NCBI GenBank assembly: GCA_020853095.1 | Contig: JADYZN010000055.1 | Location: forward strand, 150,064 to 214,063 | Direction of reading: 5' to 3' | Length of the DNA stretch: 64,000 nt | Origin: Phycisphaerales bacterium | GTDB taxonomy: Bacteria > Planctomycetota > Phycisphaerae > Tepidisphaerales > Tepidisphaeraceae | Shown here: positions 25,446-33,567 of the stretch, one piece after another | Numbering within the stretch: position 1 is the stretch's first letter | Layout of the letters: the number at the start of each line of letters is the position of its first letter | The notes under the pieces: generated by a model | What the model was told of the DNA's origin: nothing | What the model saw: only the letters and a program-made list of their open reading frames with translations | The model's database searches: none | Program-made: the position numbers and the translations under genes

Positions 25446-26264
25446 ATGAATATGACGATTCGACCCAGTCGAGTGTTGCAGAAAATCCGTGCCGGCGGGA
25501 TCGCCAGTTGCACGAAGCTGAACCTGGCCGATCCGCGTGCGGCCGAGATCGCCGCGATGTGCGGGTTTGATTGCGTCTGGACGGACATGGAACACGTGCC
25601 CAATTCGATCCATGACGTGGAAAACCAGGTGCGGGCGGCCAAGGCGCACGGGGTGGATACGCTGGTGAGGGTACGGCGGGGTTCGTACAGCGACTTGATT
25701 TTGCCGTTCGAGATGGATGCGGCGGGGATCATGATTCCGCACCTGATGGGGCTGGAGGAGGCGAAGACGATCGTCCGGCACACCAAGTTTCATCCGATCG
25801 GTCGTCGGCCGCTGGATGGAGGCAATGCGGATGGGGCGTATTGCCAGTTGCCCCTGACGGATTACGTCAAACAGTGCAACGAGGAGCGGTTTGTCATCGT
25901 GCAGATCGAAGACCCCGAGCCACTGAACGAGTTGGAGCAGATCGCGGCGTTGCCGGGGATCGACATGCTCTTTTTCGGTCCGGGCGATTTTTCGCACAGT
26001 CTGGGGATCGTGGGGCAGATGAGCGATCCGCGGATCGAGCAGACGAGGGTGCGGATCGCGCAGGTGGCGAAGGCGCACGGCAAAATGGCCGGCACGGTCT
26101 GCGGGGCGGCGGACATCGGCCGGCTTGGAGAGATGGGATATCGGTTTTTGAGCGTTGGGGCGGACGTGGTGGCGCTGGTGAATTATTTCAAGGATATTTC
26201 AGCGGCTTTTGGCAACAATGCCGGCTCTCAGGCCGGTGGGATTTATTCAGGGAAAAAGCAATGA
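25446..26264 (+). CDS. HpcH/HpaI-family 2-keto-3-deoxy acid aldolase
   Basis: 272 residues with the family signatures CGFDCVWTDMEHVPNS (metal-binding region and catalytic His), RVRRGSYSDL (substrate-binding Arg), and IVQIEDPEPLNELEQIAALPGIDMLFFGPGDFSHSLG (metal Glu/Asp). Members cleave 2-keto-3-deoxy-sugar acids or homologues to pyruvate and an aldehyde, using a divalent metal. It lies 19 bases after the oxidoreductase, and its stop overlaps the SDR start (ATGA). An ATG two codons later (25452) is equally possible. The operon context suggests breakdown of a deoxy-keto sugar acid, such as one from hexuronate or rhamnonate. Confidence 0.87.
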   Translation: MNMTIRPSRVLQKIRAGGIASCTKLNLADPRAAEIAAMCGFDCVWTDMEHVPNSIHDVENQVRAAKAHGVDTLVRVRRGSYSDLILPFEMDAAGIMIPHLMGLEEAKTIVRHTKFHPIGRRPLDGGNADGAYCQLPLTDYVKQCNEERFVIVQIEDPEPLNELEQIAALPGIDMLFFGPGDFSHSLGIVGQMSDPRIEQTRVRIAQVAKAHGKMAGTVCGAADIGRLGEMGYRFLSVGADVVALVNYFKDISAAFGNNAGSQAGGIYSGKKQ

Positions 26265-27037
26265 ACGTAATGGAAATGTTCAGTCTCAAGGGCAAGGTGG
26301 CGGTTGTGAGCGGCGGCGCGGGGTTGTATGGCCGGCAGATCGCCGAGGCGCTGGCCGAGGCGGGGGCCAAGACCTTCATGGCCAGCCGCGACCAGGCCAA
26401 ATTGGAGGAGCAGGCGAAAAAGTTTCGTTCCGCCGGGCTTGATGTGACCGCCTTGTCGCTGGATCAGGGGGATGAGCAGTCGATCAAGGACTTGTTGGCC
26501 GATGTGCTCAAACGCGCCGGCAAGGTGGATGTGCTGGTCAACAACGCGGTGTTGCGGCCGATGAAGGATTGGTCGGACACCGCCGCGGCGTTCGCCCGAA
26601 GCATGGAGGTCAACGCCACGGGCGTTTATTCCATGACGAGGTATTTCGGCGATCACATGGCCGCCCACGGCGGCGGGAGCATCGTCAACGTCGGGTCGAT
26701 CCAGGGCGTGATCGGGCCAGATTTTTCGCTGTACGAAGGGCTGGGCTGGGGTGCGCCGCCGGATTATTTCTTTCACAAGGGGGGCATGGTGCAGTTGACG
26801 CGGTATGCCGCCAGCAAGCTGGGGCCGCAAAACGTCCGCGTCAACGTCATCAACCCCGGTGGATTTTTCAACAACCAGGATGAACGGTTTGTCAAACGGT
26901 ACAACCAGCGCACGTTCCTGGGCCGGATGGCCAACGAGCAGGATTTGAAAGGGATCATCGTCTTTCTGGCTTCCGATGCATCCGGTTACATCACCGGCGC
27001 GGAGATCGCGGTGGATGGGGGTTACACGGCCAAGTAA
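26261..27037 (+). CDS. Short-chain dehydrogenase/reductase
   Basis: 258 residues with VSGGAGLYGRQIAEALAEAG (nucleotide-binding glycine motif), DVLVNNAV (N-N-A) and NVGSIQG (catalytic Ser). The catalytic Y-x3-K is present as YFFHK. The C-terminal ITGAEIAVDGGYT is typical of gluconate 5-dehydrogenase and KDGD-type SDRs. It follows the aldolase with an ATGA overlap at 26261-26264, so translation is coupled. It probably oxidises or reduces a sugar-acid intermediate in the same pathway. Confidence 0.87.
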   Translation: MNVMEMFSLKGKVAVVSGGAGLYGRQIAEALAEAGAKTFMASRDQAKLEEQAKKFRSAGLDVTALSLDQGDEQSIKDLLADVLKRAGKVDVLVNNAVLRPMKDWSDTAAAFARSMEVNATGVYSMTRYFGDHMAAHGGGSIVNVGSIQGVIGPDFSLYEGLGWGAPPDYFFHKGGMVQLTRYAASKLGPQNVRVNVINPGGFFNNQDERFVKRYNQRTFLGRMANEQDLKGIIVFLASDASGYITGAEIAVDGGYTAK

Positions 27038-27101
27038 GCGGAGATTTTTTCTTCGCCAGCGGGTCGGCCATGAGGCGCGGTGGGAATCGATCGCCCCGGC
27101 C

Positions 27102-28229
27102 TCATTCGCCGCGGTCGATCCATCCGCCCCCCAGCACGATCTCGTGATCGTACAACACCACGGCCTGTCCCGGCGTGATGGCGGATTGGGGTTCGTCGAA
27201 TTCCACCATGATCGTATCCTGATCCACGCGGCAGACCTTGGCCGGCTGGGGGGAATGGTTGTAGCGGATTTTGGCGGTGCAGGGCAGCGGCTGCTCGCCC
27301 GGCGCGGGCAGGTCTTGCAGCAGGTTGATCTGGTTGGCGAACAACCGCCGCCGCAGCAGGTCGGCCTTGTCGCCGAGGGTGACGCGGTTGTCGGCCGGGT
27401 TGATGTCCACCACGTACACCGGATAGCCCAGCGCCACGCCGACGCCTTTGCGCTGGCCGATGGTGAAATGCTGGTGGCCTTCGTGTTCGCCCATGACTTG
27501 GCCGGCGGTGTTCACCAGCGTGCCGGGTGCGAACGCTTCGGGCGTGCGGCGTTTGACCAGCCCCGCGTAATCTTGGTTGGGGACGAAGCAGATTTCCTGT
27601 GAGTCGGGCTTGTTGAAGACGGGCAGATTCCATTCCTGGGCCATCGCGCGGACCTCGTGTTTTTCAAATCCGCCGATGGGCAGCAGGGTGTGTTCCATGG
27701 CTTGCCGGCTCATGCCGAACAGGACGTAGGATTGATCCTTGCGATGGTCTATGCCGCGCATCAGGGCTTTTTGCCCCGTGGCGGGATTGATCTCCACCCT
27801 CGCATAATGACCTGATGCCACAAAGTCCGCACCCACCGCTTCGGCATAGCGGGCCAGTTTGCCGAATTTCAGCCAGTCGTTGCAGCGCACGCAGGGGTTG
27901 GGCGTCCGGCCGGCGTTGTATTCGGCCACGAAGTAATCAATGACACGCCCAAAATCCTCCTGGAAATTGAGCACATAGAAAGGAATGCCCAAAAGGCCTG
28001 CCACCCGCCGGGCATCGGTCGCATCCAGAACCGAACAGCAACCCTGCTTGGATTTTCCACCAGCTTCGATGGAACAGCTTTCGGCCGGTTCCTCCACCCC
28101 GGATGGCGTTCCCAGCCGCATGAAAGCGCCCATCACCTCGTACCCCTGTCGCAGCAACAACGCCGCCGCGACGGAGGAGTCCACTCCGCCGCTCATCGCT
28201 ACCACGACCTTGGGTTTGCGTTTCTGCAT
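27102..28229 (-). CDS. mnmA: tRNA 2-thiouridylase
   Basis: 375 residues with the PP-loop VVVAMSGGVDSSVAA at the N-terminus. The catalytic cysteines lie in NPCVRCNDW and EICFVPNQDY, with SGHYAR and KDQSYVLFG between them. MnmA places sulfur on U34 of tRNA-Lys, -Glu and -Gln. Length and motif order are normal; the only difference is a somewhat longer N-terminal loop with a CC pair (GCCSVLDATDAR), as seen in many bacteria. It lies 33 bases after pdxA on the same strand. Confidence 0.95.
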   Translation of the reverse strand: MQKRKPKVVVAMSGGVDSSVAAALLLRQGYEVMGAFMRLGTPSGVEEPAESCSIEAGGKSKQGCCSVLDATDARRVAGLLGIPFYVLNFQEDFGRVIDYFVAEYNAGRTPNPCVRCNDWLKFGKLARYAEAVGADFVASGHYARVEINPATGQKALMRGIDHRKDQSYVLFGMSRQAMEHTLLPIGGFEKHEVRAMAQEWNLPVFNKPDSQEICFVPNQDYAGLVKRRTPEAFAPGTLVNTAGQVMGEHEGHQHFTIGQRKGVGVALGYPVYVVDINPADNRVTLGDKADLLRRRLFANQINLLQDLPAPGEQPLPCTAKIRYNHSPQPAKVCRVDQDTIMVEFDEPQSAITPGQAVVLYDHEIVLGGGWIDRGE

Positions 28230-28262
28230 GATTCGGGGGGTATTAAGTTCTTTTTTAGACTT

Positions 28263-29336
28263 TTAGTCGTCGGTTTCCAGTTTCGGGGTTTGAGTTTGTT
28301 GTGCCGCATCACGTTCCAATTCATCGTTTCGGCGGCCGTGGCGTTTGACGGCCAGATCGATGGCCATCTCGATCGCCGCGCGCATGGACCCCGGATTGGC
28401 GCGGTTGCGGCCGACGATGTCAAACGCCGTTCCGTGATCCGGACTGGTGCGGACGATCGTCAGCCCGATGGTCAGGTTGACGGCCTGGTCAAAGGCCAGC
28501 AGTTTGACCGGGATCAATCCCTGGTCGTGGTACATCGCCACCACCACGTCGAATCGGCCATCCCGCGCCGCCAGAAAAATCGTGTCGGGCGGATAGGGGC
28601 CGGTGACGTCGATGCCCTGCTGGCGGGCCATGAAGATGGCCGGTTCGATGATGCGTTCCTCCTCATCGCCGAACTGGCCGTTTTCCGAGGCGTGCGGGTT
28701 TAATCCGGCCACGGCGATTCGCGGCCGCGGGATGTCAAACCAGTTCACCAGCGCCTCGTGGACCAGCTCGATGGGGGTGAACACCGCGCCGATGTTCAGC
28801 CGTCCCCAAAGGCTGTTCAGGGGGACGTGAACGGTGGCCAGCACCACTTTCAGCGGCCCGCCGGCGAACATCATTGCGTGGCGTTTGGCGCCGGTGCGCT
28901 CGGCGAGCAGCTCGGTGTGGCCGGGATAATGATAGCCCGCTAGTTTCCAGGATTCCTTTGCGATGGGGGCGGTGACCACCGCATCGACGATGTTTTTTTT
29001 TGCCGCGTCGATCGCATCCAGGCAGAACCGCATGGAGGCCTCGCCCCCCATTTTGCTGGGGGAACGAATGGCCGTCCCCAGCATGGAAAACTGATCGTAA
29101 TCGACCACCACCACATCGTGCGGATAGGCCCGCAGCCGTCCGTTGTACTGATCCCGCCACCAGAACACATCAAACTCGGCCACGTCCGCCGCGTAGGCCA
29201 AAAGTTCGTTCATCCCGTAAATGATGTATCGCGCCCGATGCCGCAACACCGGGTCGGCCAATGCCTTGACGATCACCTCCGCGCCGATGCCGGCCGGTTC
29301 GCCCATGCTGATCGCGATGGTGGGACGATAATCCAT
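28263..29336 (-). CDS. pdxA: 4-hydroxythreonine-4-phosphate dehydrogenase
   Basis: 357 residues beginning with RPTIAISMGEPAGIGAEV, the standard PdxA opening. It continues with VTAPIAKESW and YPGHTELLAE (metal His), AGLNPHASENGQFGDEE (metal His), and MYHDQGLIPVKLLAFDQAVNLTIGL. PdxA oxidises 4-phosphohydroxy-threonine in the DXP-dependent vitamin B6 pathway. The 5' end is well defined by the conserved start. The gene precedes mnmA on the same strand. Confidence 0.95.
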   Translation of the reverse strand: MDYRPTIAISMGEPAGIGAEVIVKALADPVLRHRARYIIYGMNELLAYAADVAEFDVFWWRDQYNGRLRAYPHDVVVVDYDQFSMLGTAIRSPSKMGGEASMRFCLDAIDAAKKNIVDAVVTAPIAKESWKLAGYHYPGHTELLAERTGAKRHAMMFAGGPLKVVLATVHVPLNSLWGRLNIGAVFTPIELVHEALVNWFDIPRPRIAVAGLNPHASENGQFGDEEERIIEPAIFMARQQGIDVTGPYPPDTIFLAARDGRFDVVVAMYHDQGLIPVKLLAFDQAVNLTIGLTIVRTSPDHGTAFDIVGRNRANPGSMRAAIEMAIDLAVKRHGRRNDELERDAAQQTQTPKLETDD

Positions 29337-29437
29337 CCATCCGTATTTTACCCCCGACCGGCCATGAGAATCTATCTACGCGGCGGATTGTTCCAATTTC
29401 TTCAAATTGGCAAGGAAAGGTGAGCTGGATGACAAAC

Positions 29438-29511
29438 CGCACTCGGCAGGACTCGAACCTGCAACCCTCGGTTCCGAAGACCGATGCTCTGTCCAATTGA
29501 GCTACGAGTGC
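29438..29511 (-). tRNA. tRNA-Arg (anticodon UCG)
   Basis: The minus strand folds as a cloverleaf: acceptor GCACTCG/CGAGTGC with discriminator G, D arm GCTC...GAGC, anticodon loop CTTCGGA (anticodon TCG), and T arm GCAGG-TTCGAGT-CCTGC. The CCA end is not encoded. Confidence 0.95.
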
Positions 29512-29590
29512 TCTGAAAGGGGGATTATCGTCGTGATGGATGCAAAATCCAGTCTTGTGAGGCGATGGCAAATTTGGCGGGTCGGCCGGA

Positions 29591-30490
29591 TCAGATTTTG
29601 GCCAGCAATTCACCAACGTATTCCCGTACGCCGTCCAATCCCCGCCGCAGGGCGATGGAATTGTGGTGGCGGTTGAAAAACTCGATGGCTTTTTGGGTGT
29701 CAAAGTTGTTTTTCGGGCCTGTTCCCAGGCGATTTTCGATTGTGGCCGATGAGCCGGTGATTTCTTTGGCGAACTCGGCCGCCTGTTGCCAGTAGATGTA
29801 GCGGTCCACCAGGTTGTAAAGTTGCCCCGCCACGGCCTGATCGCCCACGGCCAGGCACAGCGCATCGGCCACATCCTGCACGTGGGTGATCTTTCCCCCC
29901 TTGTCGGTGTCGACCCGGCCTCCTTCCCTGGCGGTTTTGATCAGGTCGTACCATTGCGACCGCTTCAAATTCGGGTCGATTCCATAGACCGCCGCCGGCC
30001 GCCAGGCGCTGGTGTTCAGGCCGTATTCAACGTGATATGCCTTCAAAAACGGCTCAATCGAGGCCTTATACGCCCCATACACGCCCGAAGGCCAGGTGGG
30101 ATGATTCTCATCCAACGGCCGGTCGGGCAGGATTTGGTGATAAACCGCCACCGAACTGACAAAAATGAACTGTTCCGCGCCGGCGAGGCGGGCCGCCTCC
30201 AACAATCCCAGCGATCCCATCACGTTTCGACGGAAATGATTGGCTGGCGACTGCCCCAGCGCATTCCAGTCGGCGGCGTTGTGGATCACGACCTCGGCGC
30301 CGGCCACCAGTGCGGCCTGGGTTTGTGGATCATCCTGCTCCCCAAGTTGCCATTGGGAGACAAACTGCTCGATGTGGTCACGACGGCTGGTCGGCCGAAC
30401 CAGCGCCCGCACCCGATGCCCCGCCCCGGCCAGCGCGGCGGCCGTGTAACTGCCGATCAACCCGCTCGCGCCCGTCAACGCCACCAACAT
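29591..30490 (-). CDS. NAD-dependent epimerase/dehydratase
   Basis: 299 residues with LVALTGASGLIGSYTAAAL (NAD-binding G-x-x-G-x-x-G), FIFVSSVAVY (catalytic Ser), and YGAYKAS holding the Y-x3-K pair. It has the extended SDR fold of nucleotide-sugar epimerases and dihydroflavonol-reductase-like enzymes; the substrate is unknown. The start at 30490 has AAGGAG six bases upstream. The open frame runs further back only through the tRNA-Ser gene, which rules out the longer version. Confidence 0.85.
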   Translation of the reverse strand: MLVALTGASGLIGSYTAAALAGAGHRVRALVRPTSRRDHIEQFVSQWQLGEQDDPQTQAALVAGAEVVIHNAADWNALGQSPANHFRRNVMGSLGLLEAARLAGAEQFIFVSSVAVYHQILPDRPLDENHPTWPSGVYGAYKASIEPFLKAYHVEYGLNTSAWRPAAVYGIDPNLKRSQWYDLIKTAREGGRVDTDKGGKITHVQDVADALCLAVGDQAVAGQLYNLVDRYIYWQQAAEFAKEITGSSATIENRLGTGPKNNFDTQKAIEFFNRHHNSIALRRGLDGVREYVGELLAKI

Positions 30491-30557
30491 TCGCAACTCC
30501 TTGATGAACCGCTGATCAGAAAACAACCAACTCGGCGGCAATGGATGATGACGACAA

Positions 30558-30644
30558 CGGAGGAGGTGGGATTCGAACCCACGGGACCCTTGCGGGCCCA
30601 CCGGTTTTCAAGACCGGCGCATTCGACCGCTCTGCCACTCCTCC
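30558..30644 (-). tRNA. tRNA-Ser (anticodon UGA)
   Basis: Type II tRNA with a long variable arm. Acceptor GGAGGAG/CTCCTCC with discriminator G, anticodon loop CTTGAAA (TGA), T arm GTGGG-TTCGAAT-CCCAC. CCA is not encoded. Confidence 0.95.
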
Positions 30645-30812
30645 GGATTGGTGAACGAGTGTATCCGGGCGTCAGGGGCGGGTCAAAAAGGGATTGTCAA
30701 CGAGGAGTTGCCGAAAATACGACCAGTCGAAAAATGGAGCGCCCTGAATCAGGCGCAATATGCCATCCCATGGTTCCGACGCCCGCAAATCCGATAAAAT
30801 GGATGACTGTGT

Positions 30813-31035
30813 TCATTGCGCAAGACGGACTTTGATCTTTGTCAGTGCCCGCACCCAGCGGGAGGTGCGTTTGTCCCGCGGGATGATCAGTTGCAGGGGT
30901 TGGGCTTTCTCTGGTAGCGGACCTCCGTCGAGCCGGTTCGCGACGAGGATGGGTTGCTCAGCGAATGCATCATCAACCTTGGCGATCGAGAGGATCACGC
31001 GGTAGTCGTCGCCAGCAGCGCGAGATGTAATGGAA
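30813..31035 (-). pseudogene. C-terminal remnant of a molybdopterin-binding oxidoreductase
   Basis: An open stretch of about 74 codons reads AAGDDYRVILSIAKVDDAFA, then PILVANRLDGGPLPEKAQPL, then LIIPRDKRTSRWVRALTKIKV. This matches the end of the oxidoreductase molybdopterin-binding domain (sulfite-oxidase/YedY-type). There, a D-G-Y-R strand is followed by an A-x-x-x-x-G-x-P-L loop and P-x-D-x-R-x-x-R-W-V. There is no proper start codon, and the first two thirds of the domain are missing. Instead the frame abuts the stop of the PEP-CTERM gene at 31042. Molybdenum regulatory genes lie 1.8 kb upstream on the same strand. Confidence 0.65.
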
Positions 31036-31041
31036 TTCGCA

Positions 31042-31893
31042 TCATTGCTTCTTTCGACGAAAGCCCAGGCCGATCAGTGCGATGCCGAGGGTCAGGATCG
31101 ACGCCGGCTCCGGCACGGTGAAATTGACAACCGGGAAATAATCCGCCGGGTTTGTCCGTGTCTGTGCGTACTCGTTGCTGTAGAAGGAAATAAACTGCTG
31201 AGGAGCGCCCGTTTCGGGGTAATTCAGATCGTCGGTGATCTTGATCATCAGTCCGAAATCATGGATGTTGCCGCGCGTGTCGGGATTGTTGATCAACGTC
31301 GTCAGGTTCCATGACATTTTTGTTACGCCATCACTGACAATGACCTCGCCCAGGACGGAATGGACGGCGTCGTAGTCGGCGGTCGTACTTCCCGCGCCCG
31401 GCGCGTTCCAGGGGTTCACACCGTCGTGGGTGAACCAGTCGGCCCCGATGGGATTGGCGGTCGTGTTTTGCGTGCCGGCAAACGTGCTGGTGGCCGTGCC
31501 TCCGGTTCCCTCGACGAACGAGCGTAACATCGGGTGAGCGGATACCGTCCGTGTAAAAGGATTGCCACTGTTCAGGTTGCGCACCCGGATCGAAACCACG
31601 GCCGATTCAACGTCTTGATTACCCAGGCTCGTCCAGAACGAATCGGGCAGCTCGATCAGCGTTCTGACGATGGAGACACCAGGAAAGCTGGTGCTGCCGG
31701 GGCTGGTGACGACTTTCAACGCTGCGTTACCGCCGTAGTTCATATCCTGATTGCCCGGAATGAACGGATCCGGCTGGCCGGCGTAACTGTCGATGTACGT
31801 GCCATAAGTGATGACATCCGCCGGCGCAACGGCCGTCGTCGCCAGCGTCAATCCACACGCCATCATCCAGTTGCATACTGACAATCGATTCAT
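31042..31893 (-). CDS. PEP-CTERM protein with DNRLRE-like domain
   Basis: 283 residues. The signal peptide runs to about residue 27 (VAPA-DV). The body has the layout of DNRLRE domains: YIDSYAGQPD, GNAALKV, RTLIELPD, AVVSIRVRNLNSGNPF, ADWFTHDGVNPWNAPGAGS. It ends in the PEP-CTERM signal VPEPASILTLGIALIGLGFRRKKQ. Exosortase would cut this tail and send the protein to the surface. The ATG at 31893 is preceded at a slightly long distance by GGGAG; the frame is open to a TTG at 31914. It follows a pseudopilin gene after 33 bases, so the two are co-transcribed. Confidence 0.82.
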   Translation of the reverse strand: MNRLSVCNWMMACGLTLATTAVAPADVITYGTYIDSYAGQPDPFIPGNQDMNYGGNAALKVVTSPGSTSFPGVSIVRTLIELPDSFWTSLGNQDVESAVVSIRVRNLNSGNPFTRTVSAHPMLRSFVEGTGGTATSTFAGTQNTTANPIGADWFTHDGVNPWNAPGAGSTTADYDAVHSVLGEVIVSDGVTKMSWNLTTLINNPDTRGNIHDFGLMIKITDDLNYPETGAPQQFISFYSNEYAQTRTNPADYFPVVNFTVPEPASILTLGIALIGLGFRRKKQ

Positions 31894-31926
31894 CGCGATG
31901 CTCTCCCTTTCCAAAAAAAAGTGTGA

Positions 31927-32739
31927 TTAATAAGGCCACCACATTCGATCCGTCACCGGCGGTTGCGCCGGGATCGGGTTATTCAGGTTCCAAATTGAAT
32001 CCCGCCACTCAACATGCCCGTCGAGAAACACGATGTTCCCGCCCAGCTTGCCGCGCTGGTGCGGATGGCGGTCGCCGAAGTTCGCAGGCCCGTCGTTGGG
32101 GTACAATCCGTTCATGCAATCCACCGTGCCGGGAAACCCCTGGCCGTTAAATGTTTTTCGCGGGTCGGTGGTCGTTTCGTAAACCAGGATCGTTTCCGAG
32201 GCGGACTTCGCTTTCGCCAGCCGCAGGAAACTTGGGTAAGGCGTCACGCCGGCCGGTACGAGAGCCGGTGTGTCGCGGTCCAGGAACATGTTCATCACGA
32301 AACTGTGATATCCCCAGTACGATGGGGCATAACCATAGTCGGCGTCGGGGTTGACCTGATCGGCCAGCGGACACTGGTAGATGTCTCCCGTCGGCTTCCG
32401 GCCGTTTTCAAAATCGATCCAGGAGCGTCTGTTCATCACCGGCGGCAACACGTACAACCAGCTCGATTCCGCCTGAGGATTGCCGGCCCAGTAAACCCCG
32501 CGGAATGCATAGGGGTTGCGCGTGCGATCTCCGCTGTGCGGAATCGCGCCTTTGTGCCGCGCGGCGTAGAGATGAAACGCCTGCCCCCACTGGTGCAGGA
32601 GGGCCGCACACTGAAGCTGCCGCGCCTGCGCCCGTGCCCTGATGAGCGCCGGTAGAAGCAGACTGATCAGAACGGCGATCACGCCGATCACGATCAGCAG
32701 TTCAATCAAGGTAAAAGCCCGTGTGGGACGCATGGCCAT
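31927..32739 (-). CDS. Pseudopilin-like protein (prepilin N-terminus, H-x-DG C-terminus)
   Basis: 270 residues with a very short leader, MAMRPTRA, before FTLIELLIVIGVIAVLIS, the prepilin-peptidase cleavage and N-methylation motif with Glu5. The rest is a globular domain ending GGNIVFLDGHVEW, the box found in the large planctomycete pseudopilin-like family. Such proteins are expected to enter type II secretion-like or type IV pilus-like assemblies. Planctomycete genomes hold many copies beside secreted enzymes. The role of this one is unknown. Confidence 0.82.
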   Translation of the reverse strand: MAMRPTRAFTLIELLIVIGVIAVLISLLLPALIRARAQARQLQCAALLHQWGQAFHLYAARHKGAIPHSGDRTRNPYAFRGVYWAGNPQAESSWLYVLPPVMNRRSWIDFENGRKPTGDIYQCPLADQVNPDADYGYAPSYWGYHSFVMNMFLDRDTPALVPAGVTPYPSFLRLAKAKSASETILVYETTTDPRKTFNGQGFPGTVDCMNGLYPNDGPANFGDRHPHQRGKLGGNIVFLDGHVEWRDSIWNLNNPIPAQPPVTDRMWWPY

Positions 32740-32751
32740 GGACGAGGCGTT

Positions 32752-32772
32752 ATATTGTATTGTATATAACGA
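32752..32772. promoter_or_regulatory. AT-rich imperfect palindrome upstream of the pseudopilin gene
   Basis: TTATAT - 8 bases - ATATAA at about 32751-32770 is an AT-rich island in GC-rich DNA. It lies within the 94 bases between the ModE-like gene and the pseudopilin gene and could be a promoter or operator. Confidence 0.35.
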
Positions 32773-32833
32773 GTCAAGCCGCGCATGCCATTAAAAATTT
32801 ACGGATGCCCCGGCCACGGCAAAAACAGGTTCG

Positions 32834-33196
32834 TTAGAAGGTGAACGCCAGCGAATTGCCCGCCATGTCCAGCAGATGTTCGAGCTGGAGTTGCAGGTCG
32901 CGGTATGAACGCAGGATGAGCCGCCCCTGTTCGGTGATTTGCGTGCCACCCCCTTTGCGTCCGCCGATGGCGGTGGTGACCAGCGGTTGCGGCCAGGCGG
33001 TGTTCATCGCATCGACCAGCAGCCAGGCCCGGCGGTAGGCGAAACGAAGACGGCGCGCCGCCTCGGAAAGGGAGCCGCAGGCTTCGATTTGCTCGAGCAA
33101 ATCGGCCCCGGCGTCGGTCAATGCGGGCTTGCCGTCGATTTGCACCCACAGTTTCCCGCGGACGATCAGTTGGCGGATTGGTTTGCGGCGGGGCAT
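32834..33196 (-). CDS. ModE-like winged-helix regulator (DNA-binding domain only)
   Basis: 120 residues matching the N-terminal DNA-binding domain of ModE: LTDAGADLLEQIEACGSLSEAARRLRFAYRRAWLLVDAMN (helix-turn-helix), then GGRKGGGTQITEQGRLIL, a highly characteristic wing. ModE represses molybdate uptake genes when molybdate is bound. The molybdate-binding TOBE pair normally fused to it is missing. A separate one-domain Mop protein encoded just upstream (33200-33424) could supply that function. The two genes are separated by three bases. Confidence 0.85.
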   Translation of the reverse strand: MPRRKPIRQLIVRGKLWVQIDGKPALTDAGADLLEQIEACGSLSEAARRLRFAYRRAWLLVDAMNTAWPQPLVTTAIGGRKGGGTQITEQGRLILRSYRDLQLQLEHLLDMAGNSLAFTF

Positions 33197-33199
33197 CGT

Positions 33200-33424
33200 T
33201 TACTCGCCATCAGCGGCATCGGTCGAGACGATCACTTCGGTCGCCTTGATTACCGCGATGGCCTGTCTGCCTTTTTTGAGCTTCAGCCGCCGGGCGGATG
33301 AAGTGCTGATCAGGGAGACGATCTGATGTCCGCCGCCGATGTCGATGGTGATCTCGCTCATGACCGATCCGCCTTTGACGGAAACGACCTTGCCTTTGAA
33401 TTGGTTGCGTGCGCTGAGTGCCAT
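33200..33424 (-). CDS. Molbindin-like (Mop/TOBE) protein
   Basis: 74 residues, a single TOBE/Mop domain: MALSARNQFKGKVVSVKGGS, VMSEITIDIGGGHQIVSLIS, and a final KATEVIVSTD. Mop proteins oligomerise and bind molybdate or tungstate. It is the first gene of a Mop-ModE pair, normally linked to molybdate transport or molybdenum enzymes. No modABC is seen here; only a fragment of a molybdopterin enzyme lies downstream. Confidence 0.85.
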   Translation of the reverse strand: MALSARNQFKGKVVSVKGGSVMSEITIDIGGGHQIVSLISTSSARRLKLKKGRQAIAVIKATEVIVSTDAADGE

Positions 33425-33567
33425 GAGGGAAGATTATCCGTTTTGTCGGCATCTTCACAACGGCAAGGGCCATGCCGTCATTTCGACAGGTTCAAACGAA
33501 CAATCGCGACGTTTGCGTGGGTCGGATACAATCGACACGGGTGTCGGGATAGAAGGAGCAGGTTGCG

